Below are positions 1-5,214 of a stretch of 8,317 nucleotides of DNA, one piece after another. Every line of letters starts with the position of its first letter. Position 1 is the stretch's first letter. The stretch lies in the NCBI GenBank assembly GCA_009885355.1, contig VFKW01000183.1, positions 1-8,317 of the forward strand, written 5' to 3'. The notes beneath the pieces are model-generated. The model did no database searches. It had not been told where the DNA came from and worked only from the letters and a program-made list of their open reading frames with translations. Origin of the DNA: Candidatus Berkelbacteria bacterium (lineage in GTDB: Bacteria; Patescibacteriota; UBA1384; VFKW01). The position numbers were made by a program, and so were the translations under genes.

Positions 1-2202
1 ACCACCACTATTATATATTTTAATAACTATCCAGCCACCACCACCACCGCCGCCATCGGGGTTAAGTAAATTGCCATGAAAATTACCGCCATTGGCAGAT
101 AATTGATATAAGTTGAATAAATTTGGATTTATAATTTGACCTCTTGAACCTTTTGCACTCCCACCATCTACCCTGGCCTTAAACGAGCCTGGTCCGGCAG
201 GGTTTGTAATAGTTGCGACGTCAATTTTAATTACTCCGCCGGAGCCGCCGCCGCCATCTACCGGATTACCCTCTTTTGCACCGGTATCAAGTGCGTCGCC
301 GCCATTTGCCGATATTTCACTTGTGCTGTCTATTTTTAAGTCGCCCTTAATCTTCAGCATAACTCTACCGCCGCCGGTGCCGCCTTTAAAACAGGTTTCG
401 TCTTCTTTGGAACCGTCTCTCTCATCATAATCCCAGGCCCCACCACCGCCTGATCCAAAATCAACCGATGGTCCACTATTATATACTGGCCCATAATCAA
501 GGGGAGATCCATCCCTCCATCCCTGACCACCAGCGCCCCCATACCCTCCTCCGGCGCCATAGCCGTTTGTTCTATCTCTCGTGTAAGGGTCAACGATCAA
601 TCCCTGTCCTCCGCCTGGACCAAAACCATAGTCCTTATTTAGACCGGCGCCTATCGGGTCAGAGGGGTGCCCAACTTCACCATTACACCCAGTCGCCATA
701 TATGACCCAAGATAGCCTTTGGCGTCGACGTTGATTTTGCCTCCATCTGTAAGAATCAAATTAGTTGTGATTTCCAGGTCGACTTTCACGTAATTTTTAG
801 TGGTATTTACATCATCCATTTCAGATCCATTTAACGCCCTATGTGTCAAAACAGCATTATTTGTAATTGTCAAACTATTGAAATGACGTTTCGTATCGCC
901 GGTGTCTTTACCTACAACACTGTCTGCATAAACCGTTGTGTCGTTGATAGTCACATCTTGGTTTTCACATTCATCTGATATAAGATTTACCCCGGGGCCG
1001 ATTAAGCATTCATTGGTTGAAATTTTTTCGGCAAATACGGATATATATCCTCCACCACCGCCGCCGCCACTTAATGGTATTCCGCCGTATGCACTTGTAG
1101 TATTTGTCTTACCGCCATCGGCAGAAATATTATAAAATATTTTTCCTGCAGCTATACTCTTCTCGCCGTCGGTAGCACCAATACCACTCGAACCAGCGTT
1201 GACAGAAATAGGGGTGAGAGAAGTTGTGCTTAAGTATATAAAATTATCAGTATTGATATTAATGTAACCGCCTGAACCGCCACCTGCGTAAATATGTTCG
1301 TTAATAACTCCTATTTTTTTGGCATCCGTCCCGTTTGCAGAAATCTTGCTACTAATACTGTCAACTTCGATCTCATATACATTTAGATTAATTCGACCAC
1401 CTCCTGCGCCCCCTCTGACTTCTTGTAGACCTCTTCCGCCTGATCCTGCAGGCTTATTCCAATAAGCACCTCCGCCCCCTGAGCCGACGCCGATATTTGC
1501 TGCATACGAACTACCTCCCGCTTTTCCGAGGTAAACCTCTTTGTTAGAACCGTTTCCACCATTGCCACGATAACCGCCGCCGCCGGCAGCTGCAGAGTTT
1601 ATATTTGAACCGTTTACGATACCTCCAATTGAACCCTTACCCCCGCCATTAGTCCCAGTTGGACTAAAACCATCGCCACCAAGCACACCACCAGGGTATC
1701 CTTTGCCGTCAACATTGATGCTGCCGCCGGATTCGAGGGTCAGTTTTCCGATAACAGTGAGGTCGACTATTTTGAATTTATTTCCCATTTTATTATTATC
1801 CGTAGCTGCGGAATCCTCGCCGTCTATACTATCGAGTGGTTTATTAGGATTGATCGGGGCGTGGGTTACTTTTCCGCCATTTTTAATGGTGAGATTTTTA
1901 ATTGTTACTTCACCATATAAGATTAATGTTTTTCCATCAACGATAACATTATCGAAAACGGTGATATCTTGAGATCGATTCCAGGTATTGCCTACACTGA
2001 AAGAGTCATAGTCAAGATAAAGATCACCTGCGAGCGCTTTTTTTGGTTTATCGAAAAAGACAATAGAGGTGATGATGAGAGTGATGAGTAAAATAAATAA
2101 AATAGCCGTAAAGAAGCGGCGTTTTTTTAGACGATTTGGTAGATCCTGAAATAAATTCAGGATGACATTGTTTTTGTTTAACTTGAAATTTATTTTTCCC
2201 AT
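1..2202 (-). CDS. Giant glycine-rich secreted/surface protein, N-terminal 734 residues (partial)
   Basis: The frame is open without a stop from the ATG at 2202 to the left edge, so the C-terminus is missing. An excellent Shine-Dalgarno (GGAGGG, 2208-2213) precedes the ATG. Residues 1-29 are basic and cytoplasmic, 30-50 form one hydrophobic segment, and KKALAGD (54-60) offers a type I signal peptidase site, A-L-A|G, after residue 58. The exported part is rich in Gly, Asn, Asp and Ser, with many GGGG runs alternating with short beta-strand-like stretches (GGYININ, GGRINLNV, GGVIKIDV). A module of about 330 residues occurs twice: DGG/SGG-x-INVD-x-KGY appears at 159-169 and 487-497, and LTI-N-x5-TH at 104-114 and 444-454. 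Cysteines are few (399, 412, 506, 604). The fold is probably a beta-solenoid with glycine-rich loops, as in adhesin-like surface proteins. No family was recognised with certainty. Adhesion or cell-envelope function is inference. Confidence 0.85.
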   Translation of the reverse strand, partial: MGKINFKLNKNNVILNLFQDLPNRLKKRRFFTAILFILLITLIITSIVFFDKPKKALAGDLYLDYDSFSVGNTWNRSQDITVFDNVIVDGKTLILYGEVTIKNLTIKNGGKVTHAPINPNKPLDSIDGEDSAATDNNKMGNKFKIVDLTVIGKLTLESGGSINVDGKGYPGGVLGGDGFSPTGTNGGGKGSIGGIVNGSNINSAAAGGGGYRGNGGNGSNKEVYLGKAGGSSYAANIGVGSGGGGAYWNKPAGSGGRGLQEVRGGAGGGRINLNVYEIEVDSISSKISANGTDAKKIGVINEHIYAGGGSGGYININTDNFIYLSTTSLTPISVNAGSSGIGATDGEKSIAAGKIFYNISADGGKTNTTSAYGGIPLSGGGGGGGYISVFAEKISTNECLIGPGVNLISDECENQDVTINDTTVYADSVVGKDTGDTKRHFNSLTITNNAVLTHRALNGSEMDDVNTTKNYVKVDLEITTNLILTDGGKINVDAKGYLGSYMATGCNGEVGHPSDPIGAGLNKDYGFGPGGGQGLIVDPYTRDRTNGYGAGGGYGGAGGQGWRDGSPLDYGPVYNSGPSVDFGSGGGGAWDYDERDGSKEDETCFKGGTGGGRVMLKIKGDLKIDSTSEISANGGDALDTGAKEGNPVDGGGGSGGVIKIDVATITNPAGPGSFKARVDGGSAKGSRGQIINPNLFNLYQLSANGGNFHGNLLNPDGGGGGGGWIVIKIYNSGG
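2141..2167 (+). repeat. Dispersed palindrome inside the surface-protein gene
   Basis: Perfect 8-base arms, ATCCTGAA (2143-2150) and TTCAGGAT (2156-2163), flank the loop ATAAA, and the element ends in GATGACA like the intergenic palindromes elsewhere in this window. It lies in the coding region and is read on the minus strand as VILNLFQDL (residues 13-21), in the cytoplasmic part of the signal peptide. Confidence 0.75.
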
Positions 2203-2215
2203 CCTTGCCCTCCAA

Positions 2216-2232
2216 CCATCGCAATGCGATGG
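2216..2232 (-). promoter_or_regulatory. Leader hairpin beside the Shine-Dalgarno of the surface-protein gene
   Basis: CCATCGCA and TGCGATGG form a perfect 17-base palindrome around one central base. It ends two bases before the GGAGGG ribosome binding site (2208-2213) of the minus-strand gene starting at 2202. In RNA it would give a 6-7 bp hairpin near the ribosome landing site and could modulate translation or mRNA stability. The structure is seen directly; the role is inferred. Confidence 0.45.
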
Positions 2233-2267
2233 AGTATATAGTACCTAGTATATAGTATAGAGTAATT
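2233..2267. repeat. 7-base tandem repeat, five units (AGTATAT type)
   Basis: Consecutive units are AGTATAT, AGTACCT, AGTATAT, AGTATAG and AGTAATT. All begin AGTA. The tract lies between the stop of the AbiEii-like gene and the start of the surface-protein gene and overlaps the predicted promoter of the latter. Confidence 0.8.
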
Positions 2268-2282
2268 AAAATTTGGTGGCAA
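2254..2282 (-). promoter_or_regulatory. Sigma70-like promoter for the glycine-rich surface protein
   Basis: On the minus strand TTGCCA (2277-2282, 5/6 match to the -35 consensus) is followed after exactly 17 bases by TATACT (2254-2259, 5/6 match to the -10 consensus). Transcription would start near 2247 and give a leader of about 45 bases that carries the 2216-2232 hairpin and the Shine-Dalgarno. The -10 box is formed by a unit of the 7-base tandem repeat. Confidence 0.55.
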
Positions 2283-2307
2283 GTGCGGGTGAATTTTGAA
2301 GAATGAG

Positions 2308-2338
2308 CTGGATTCCGGATCGGGGTCCGGAATGACGG
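2308..2338 (+). repeat. Dispersed palindrome, intergenic
   Basis: ATTCCGGA (2312-2319) pairs with TCCGGAAT (2326-2333), preceded by CTGG and followed by GACGG. This is the standard layout of the palindrome family in this window. It lies just downstream of the AbiEii-like gene, but neither strand has a U-tract, so it is not an obvious intrinsic terminator. The rest of the 2203-2363 gap holds only the 7-mer tract, promoter and hairpin. Confidence 0.75.
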
Positions 2339-2363
2339 CGGGGGTGTTGGCTCAAAAGAGAGG

Positions 2364-3029
2364 TTAGGCCTCGAGGGCGTTGAGATATTTTTTTGTTTCT
2401 TTTTCAAGATATGATTTGACTTCGTTGCTGGATATTATTGCCAGGCCATTATCAATTGGTTCGATCCCAAAATCCTGAATATCATCAAAATAGACCAGTT
2501 GCGATAAGAAAAGTTTTTGACTAAAAATATCGCCATAATTGATAGCGGCTAGATCAATAATTTCTTTCAAGGTGAAATAATTATGATGGAGTAGGCTAAA
2601 AATATCATAATAATCGCGCCAGACACCACGACGTCCTATGGTGTAGGCTTTTTGGGCGGCTAGGCTGGGAAGCGAAAAAACTCGGATATTTTGATCCGTA
2701 AAAAAAGATTCATATACTCTGGAAAATGGATATGCTAAAAATGTTAACTTGATTTGATTGTCGATAATCACACTTAATTCATCGACAGTATCAAATGTCG
2801 GCACAACAGAAGAAAAACCAAGTTGACTGACTTTTTCGAGCAAGTTTTTGGCAATCGGTTTTATTGTAAAAAAATCAAAATCAAAGGATCGCCGGTGCTG
2901 TATCTGCAATGCTAGGGCAGTACCGCCCCCGAGGGTAAAGTCGCTCAGGATTGGCTGGAGTTTTTGGAGGACTTCTTGTTGTTTTTTATCCAATATTTCG
3001 AGATGTATTTTTGAGGTATTTTCGCTCAT
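2364..3029 (-). CDS. AbiEii/AbiGii-family nucleotidyltransferase (type IV toxin-like), 221 aa
   Basis: The protein has the polymerase-beta-like nucleotidyltransferase signature of the AbiEii family: LGGGTALAL (33-41) followed by HRRSFDFDFF (45-54), where G34-G36 bind nucleotide and D50/D52 are the expected metal-binding acidic residues. The second family motif is K127 with R138-D139-Y-Y-D142. Family members act as toxins that transfer nucleotides to RNA targets such as tRNA and are neutralised by an adjacent antitoxin. The ATG at 3029 is chosen because a perfect AGGAGG stands six bases upstream; the in-frame ATG at 3044 and TTG at 3053 have no comparable site. The gene overlaps the upstream 90-residue gene by 44 bases, which suggests translational coupling. 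Both motifs are intact, so activity is likely. A stand-alone housekeeping nucleotidyltransferase is a less likely alternative. Confidence 0.88.
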   Translation of the reverse strand: MSENTSKIHLEILDKKQQEVLQKLQPILSDFTLGGGTALALQIQHRRSFDFDFFTIKPIAKNLLEKVSQLGFSSVVPTFDTVDELSVIIDNQIKLTFLAYPFSRVYESFFTDQNIRVFSLPSLAAQKAYTIGRRGVWRDYYDIFSLLHHNYFTLKEIIDLAAINYGDIFSQKLFLSQLVYFDDIQDFGIEPIDNGLAIISSNEVKSYLEKETKKYLNALEA

Positions 3030-3258
3030 CAATCGCCTCCTCATTTTTGACAATATATTTATTTATAAAAAGAAATACCGGACGGGAATAGACTTTTTTT
3101 GGATATTCTAAATAGACTTGGGTGATTTTCTTTAGCCCAATTTCTTGCTCTAGCGCCATTATTTCATCAATTTCACCAAGCGACATTATCTGATGAATGG
3201 TCTCTGGATTATCTAGATCTGATTTTTTATTGTACCAAGTATATTTTTGATGATTCAT
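2986..3258 (-). CDS. 90-aa partner protein of the AbiEii-like gene, putative antitoxin
   Basis: This small protein, starting MNHQKYTWYNKK, is overlapped at its 3' end by the nucleotidyltransferase gene. Its core (GEIDEIMALEQEIGLKKI, then YPKKVYSRP and FLFINKYI) resembles the short helical DUF6922-like proteins often found directly upstream of AbiEii-family genes in bacteria. That resemblance is from memory of the family and is moderate. It shows no AbiEi-type winged-helix domain and is much shorter than canonical AbiEi. The ATG at 3258 is chosen because an extended -10 box ends six bases upstream; there is no Shine-Dalgarno, which suggests a leaderless transcript. An in-frame extension to 3384 exists but would run through a dispersed palindrome and a 7-mer tract, so it was rejected. 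The antitoxin role is inferred from position. Confidence 0.75.
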   Translation of the reverse strand: MNHQKYTWYNKKSDLDNPETIHQIMSLGEIDEIMALEQEIGLKKITQVYLEYPKKVYSRPVFLFINKYIVKNEEAIDERKYLKNTSRNIG

Positions 3259-3264
3259 AAGGTT

Positions 3265-3273
3265 ATTATAGCA
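3265..3273 (-). promoter_or_regulatory. Extended -10 promoter giving a leaderless toxin-antitoxin transcript
   Basis: On the minus strand TGCTATAAT (3273-3265) is a perfect TGn-TATAAT extended -10 element. No good -35 box stands 16-18 bases further upstream, which is acceptable for extended -10 promoters. With a start 6-7 bases after the box, transcription would begin at or next to the ATG at 3258. Confidence 0.6.
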
Positions 3274-3318
3274 TATTTTGGGATGGAATGGTATGGAAAT
3301 GCTGGATGACGGGAACTG

Positions 3319-3346
3319 GAATAGTGAATAAAGAATAAGGAATAAT
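3319..3346. repeat. 7-base tandem repeat, four units (GAATARN type)
   Basis: Consecutive units are GAATAGT, GAATAAA, GAATAAG and GAATAAT. The tract lies upstream of the toxin-antitoxin promoter, between a palindrome remnant (GATGACGGG near 3306) and the palindrome at 3354. Confidence 0.8.
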
Positions 3347-3353
3347 GGGGGAG

Positions 3354-3401
3354 ATCCCCGGGTCAAGCCCGAGGATGACAGCATATTCGGATCAGAATGA
3401 C
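3354..3401 (+). repeat. Dispersed palindrome plus a shortened neighbour copy
   Basis: ATCCCCGGG (3354-3362) pairs with CCCGAGGAT (3368-3376) with one mismatch, followed by GACA. Directly after it ATTC (3385-3388) and GAAT (3396-3399) followed by GACA look like a degenerate second copy. Both have the same orientation as the others in the window. Confidence 0.65.
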
Positions 3402-3427
3402 ATGCGGCTGATGTTTGAGAGGGTACT

Positions 3428-3453
3428 AAAAAACCGCCGAGCGGCGGTTTTTT
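3428..3453 (-). terminator. Intrinsic terminator of the DHH phosphoesterase gene
   Basis: CCGCC (3434-3438) and GGCGG (3443-3447) form a GC stem around GAGC, flanked by six A on the left and six T on the right. It therefore has a U-tract on either strand. It stands 56 bases after the stop codon at 3509 on the minus strand. No plus-strand gene ends nearby, so it most likely ends the minus-strand transcript. Confidence 0.85.
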
Positions 3454-3455
3454 GT

Positions 3456-3490
3456 AATACCATATACTAAATACTTTATACTCTATACTG
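3456..3490. repeat. 7-base tandem repeat, five units (TATACTN type)
   Basis: Consecutive units are AATACCA, TATACTA, AATACTT, TATACTC and TATACTG. The tract fills the space between the DHH gene's stop codon and its terminator, so it would be transcribed as 3' UTR. It is followed by GGCCGACGGCCTTCGGC (3490-3506), a GC-rich inverted repeat abutting the end of the coding region. Confidence 0.8.
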
Positions 3491-3508
3491 GCCGACGGCC
3501 TTCGGCTG

Positions 3509-4654
3509 TTAGGCCTTGCAGGCTTCGCGGATTCTTTCTAGGATTGAGGCTTCTTCGGCTTCTAGGGTTGTATTTGGGATGTCAAAGCCTGCGGCGGCTT
3601 CGTGTCCGCCTCCGCCAAAGAGGGCGGCTAGGCGAGCAACATCGATGCCTTTTTCAACGGCGCGAAGATTGCCGTGGACTCCGCCTTTTCTTTCAGAGAG
3701 TAAAAGGGCAAAGTCGATATCTGGAGCGGTTTTCAAGAGATCATCGATGACGCCGCCAGTTTCGGAGTCTTGAGCACCGACTTCATCGAGCTCAGCTTGA
3801 GAAATAGTGGACCAGATAAAGCGATTTTCATTGTCTTCTTGGACCTTGGCCAGAGCTTTGCCCCATAATTTGAGGGTTGAAAGAGGTTTAGTTTTGTAAA
3901 TTTTGCGAACGATTTCTTGCTGACGAGCGCCAGCGGCAACGAGCTGAGCGGCGACAGTGAAAGATTTTGGCGTGGTGGAAGCATTTTGAAAACTGGCGGT
4001 GTCGGTGGTGATACCAGTCAAAAGAGCAGTGGCGATGTCTTGGTCGAGCAGAGTTTTCTCACGACCGAGAGATTCGAGAAGGGCCACGAGGATTTCAGAG
4101 GTGGAAGTGGCAGTCAGATCGATCCAATTGACCTTGCCATAATGATCGTTAGAAATGTGATGATCGATATTTACGATCGGAGTTTCATAAAATAAAGCAG
4201 TATTGTTATCATAAATTTGACCTATGCGCTCGAGGTCAGAGCAATCCAATACGACGATCAGATCAAAGCGAGGCATGCCTTGTTCAAAAGTGACATCTTG
4301 AGGTTCGAAAAAGCCCTGAGTCGGGGTAATGACAATGTGAAGTTTTTTCTGATCAGCCAATCTCTTGTATCCCAATTTATCAACATCGGTTTTTGAGAGA
4401 TCGACAGTAATTATAAAATCTTTAGCGCCGGCGAGTTCGTGGCCGACGACATCAAGAGAAGGTAGAAAGCGTAAAAATTCAGGTGCCGGATCAGAACAGA
4501 CGGTGACGACATCTTTGTCTAGTTTTTTGAGAGCCAAAGTGAGGGCAATGAGGCTACCAAAAGAATCACCATCAGGATTGACATGAGAGGTGATAAGGAT
4601 CCGCTTCGAATTACGAATCAGTTCGATCGCTTGTTGTTTTGGGGTAAGCTCCAT
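3509..4654 (-). CDS. DHH/DHHA1 phosphoesterase, nanoRNase/pAp-phosphatase (NrnA) type, 381 aa
   Basis: The protein has the full DHH catalytic set: motif I SHVNPDGDS (23-31; H24, D28, D30), motif II VVLDCSD (133-139; D136), motif III NIDHH (161-165) and motif IV TTDTASF (215-221; D217). A C-terminal DHHA1 domain follows with VHGNLRA and the substrate-binding GGGGH (347-351). Family members use manganese to remove nucleotides from short RNA oligomers or to hydrolyse pAp to AMP in the cytoplasm. At 381 residues it is longer than typical NrnA (about 320). The extra length is a segment of roughly 50 residues (about 78-130, including a KKLHIVITP strand) between motifs I and II, a form I associate with Patescibacteria. 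The ATG at 4654 follows GATGAGG. It is a single-gene unit with its own promoter (4794-4822) and terminator (3428-3453). Exact substrate preference cannot be told from sequence. Confidence 0.93.
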   Translation of the reverse strand: MELTPKQQAIELIRNSKRILITSHVNPDGDSFGSLIALTLALKKLDKDVVTVCSDPAPEFLRFLPSLDVVGHELAGAKDFIITVDLSKTDVDKLGYKRLADQKKLHIVITPTQGFFEPQDVTFEQGMPRFDLIVVLDCSDLERIGQIYDNNTALFYETPIVNIDHHISNDHYGKVNWIDLTATSTSEILVALLESLGREKTLLDQDIATALLTGITTDTASFQNASTTPKSFTVAAQLVAAGARQQEIVRKIYKTKPLSTLKLWGKALAKVQEDNENRFIWSTISQAELDEVGAQDSETGGVIDDLLKTAPDIDFALLLSERKGGVHGNLRAVEKGIDVARLAALFGGGGHEAAAGFDIPNTTLEAEEASILERIREACKA

Positions 4655-4682
4655 TTTGCCTCATCTTCTACCCCTCCCTTAT

Positions 4683-4717
4683 TAGTATTTAGTAGCTAGT
4701 AGCTAGTAGTTAGTGAC
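4683..4717. repeat. 7-base tandem repeat, five units (TAGTAGY type)
   Basis: Consecutive units are TAGTATT, TAGTAGC, TAGTAGC, TAGTAGT and TAGTGAC. The tract lies in the predicted leader of the DHH phosphoesterase gene, about 30 bases before its start. It is followed by GCCTGCCGGCA (4721-4731), an 11-mer that recurs at 6433-6443. Confidence 0.8.
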
Positions 4718-4772
4718 CGTGCCTGCCGGCAAGTAGATATTAATCCGCCATGTGACGGAGTGGTTAGGTGAA

Positions 4773-4785
4773 ATGAATCATTCAT
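4773..4785. promoter_or_regulatory. Palindrome at the predicted transcription start of the DHH gene
   Basis: ATGAAT and ATTCAT flank a single C in a perfect 13-base palindrome. The predicted start point of the minus-strand promoter is near 4787, so the palindrome covers about +2 to +14. That is a typical operator position, but no regulator is identified and it may be chance in AT-rich DNA. Confidence 0.3.
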
Positions 4786-4793
4786 AACTGATT

Positions 4794-4822
4794 ATTATAT
4801 ATCTTTTTTGGGAAAAGGTCAA
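4794..4822 (-). promoter_or_regulatory. Strong sigma70-like promoter for the DHH phosphoesterase gene
   Basis: On the minus strand TTGACC (4817-4822, 5/6) is followed after exactly 17 bases by TATAAT (4794-4799, 6/6). Transcription starting near 4787 would give a leader of about 130 bases containing the TAGTAGY 7-mer tract and two short inverted repeats (TCCGCCATGTGACGGA at 4744-4759 and TGCCGGCA at 4724-4731). Confidence 0.75.
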
Positions 4823-4833
4823 GGGGGTTACTG

Positions 4834-4857
4834 ATGAAAGCTAATAAGCTGGTAAGT
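4834..4857. repeat. Short 8-base tandem repeat, three units
   Basis: Units are TGAAAGCT, AATAAGCT and GGTAAGTG, sharing a central AAG at fixed spacing. It resembles the TTAAGCT-type tract at 6344-6387 but is short and degenerate. It lies in the gene-free stretch 4655-5160. Confidence 0.4.
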
Positions 4858-4872
4858 GGGTGCGGCTGAGGC

Positions 4873-4902
4873 CTGGATTCTTCGCAGGCTCAGAATGACA
4901 GG
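4873..4902 (+). repeat. Dispersed palindrome with short arms
   Basis: CTGG followed by ATTCT (4877-4881), a 10-base interior and AGAAT (4892-4896), ending in GACAGG. It has the family layout CTGGATTC...GAATGACA in the common orientation. The interior is not palindromic, so the arms are only five bases. Confidence 0.6.
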
Positions 4903-4912
4903 GGGGAGTTAT

Positions 4913-4996
4913 GAATGACGGAGACTGGATTCCAGCCTTAGCCGAGGGCTCCCCTTCCCCTATGGGGAGACTTAGTCTTGGGGCGCTGGAATGACC
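4913..4996 (+). repeat. Composite palindrome with nested hairpin
   Basis: The outer arms ATTCCAGC (4929-4936) and GCTGGAAT (4985-4992) are perfect and end in GACC. The 48-base interior holds a second hairpin, CTCCCC with GGGGAG, and GACTTAGTC. A leading AATGACGG (4914-4921) looks like the tail of another copy. The structure looks like one palindromic element inserted into another. Confidence 0.6.
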
Positions 4997-5093
4997 CGTC
5001 TTCGCTTCAGCTACGACAGGGCGAGCAATAGAGGACTATCCCTCCACCCATTCGGCTATCGCTCAGGGCAGGCTTTTGGTCGGGATGACAATC
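4997..5093 (+). repeat. Repeat remnant ending in GGGATGACA
   Basis: This stretch contains short mosaic blocks (CTTCGCTTCAGCTACGACAG, ATTCGGCTATCGCTCAGGG) of a kind seen repeatedly in CPR intergenic DNA. It ends GGGATGACA in the same orientation as the other palindromes. No clean pair of arms could be drawn. Together with the two preceding entries it fills the gene-free gap; no tRNA or other RNA gene was recognised between 4655 and 5160. Confidence 0.4.
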
Positions 5094-5160
5094 ACTAAGT
5101 GATAATTCACTCATTTCCAGACAAAATTATTATAGGATATATTTCAGAGAAGATCAAGTC

Positions 5161-5189
5161 TTTACAAATTGGCATATTTTTGCTATTAT
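5161..5189 (+). promoter_or_regulatory. Promoter of rpsT
   Basis: TTTACA (5161-5166, 5/6) and TATTAT (5184-5189, 5/6) are spaced by exactly 17 bases, and TGC before the -10 adds an extended -10 element. Transcription near 5196 would leave a leader of about 19 bases carrying AAAGGA five bases before the ATG at 5215. Confidence 0.8.
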
Positions 5190-5214
5190 GGAAAGGAAAC
5201 ATGAAAGGAACTAA

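Noticed and set aside
354..734. Overlapping open frames on both strands in the glycine-codon-rich stretch
   Set aside because: GC-rich Gly codons (GGC/GGT) leave few stops in other frames. The long minus-strand frame is the real one, with signal peptide and ribosome binding site.
2233..2267. Possible CRISPR-like direct repeats
   Set aside because: The units are contiguous 7-mers without spacers, and no cas gene is present.
2048..2407. A 119-codon minus-strand open frame
   Set aside because: It overlaps the N-terminal part of the surface-protein gene and the end of the AbiEii-like gene. Part of it (HPEFISGS) is another reading frame of the palindrome at 2141-2167. No ribosome binding site.
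2364..3053. TTG start at 3053 for the AbiEii-like gene
   Set aside because: The ATG at 3029 has a perfect AGGAGG at six bases; the TTG has no site, and the extra MSKMRRRL is not needed by the family.
2986..3384. A longer, 132-residue version of the small partner protein
   Set aside because: The extra N-terminus (starting MLSSSGLTRGS) is translation of a dispersed palindrome and a 7-mer tract, and a perfect extended -10 box lies inside it. The start at 3258 is better supported.
4740..4800. A tRNA-like stretch (GGAGTGGTTAGGT)
   Set aside because: It resembles a D-arm by chance; no acceptor stem, anticodon arm or T-loop (TTCRA) could be fitted around it.
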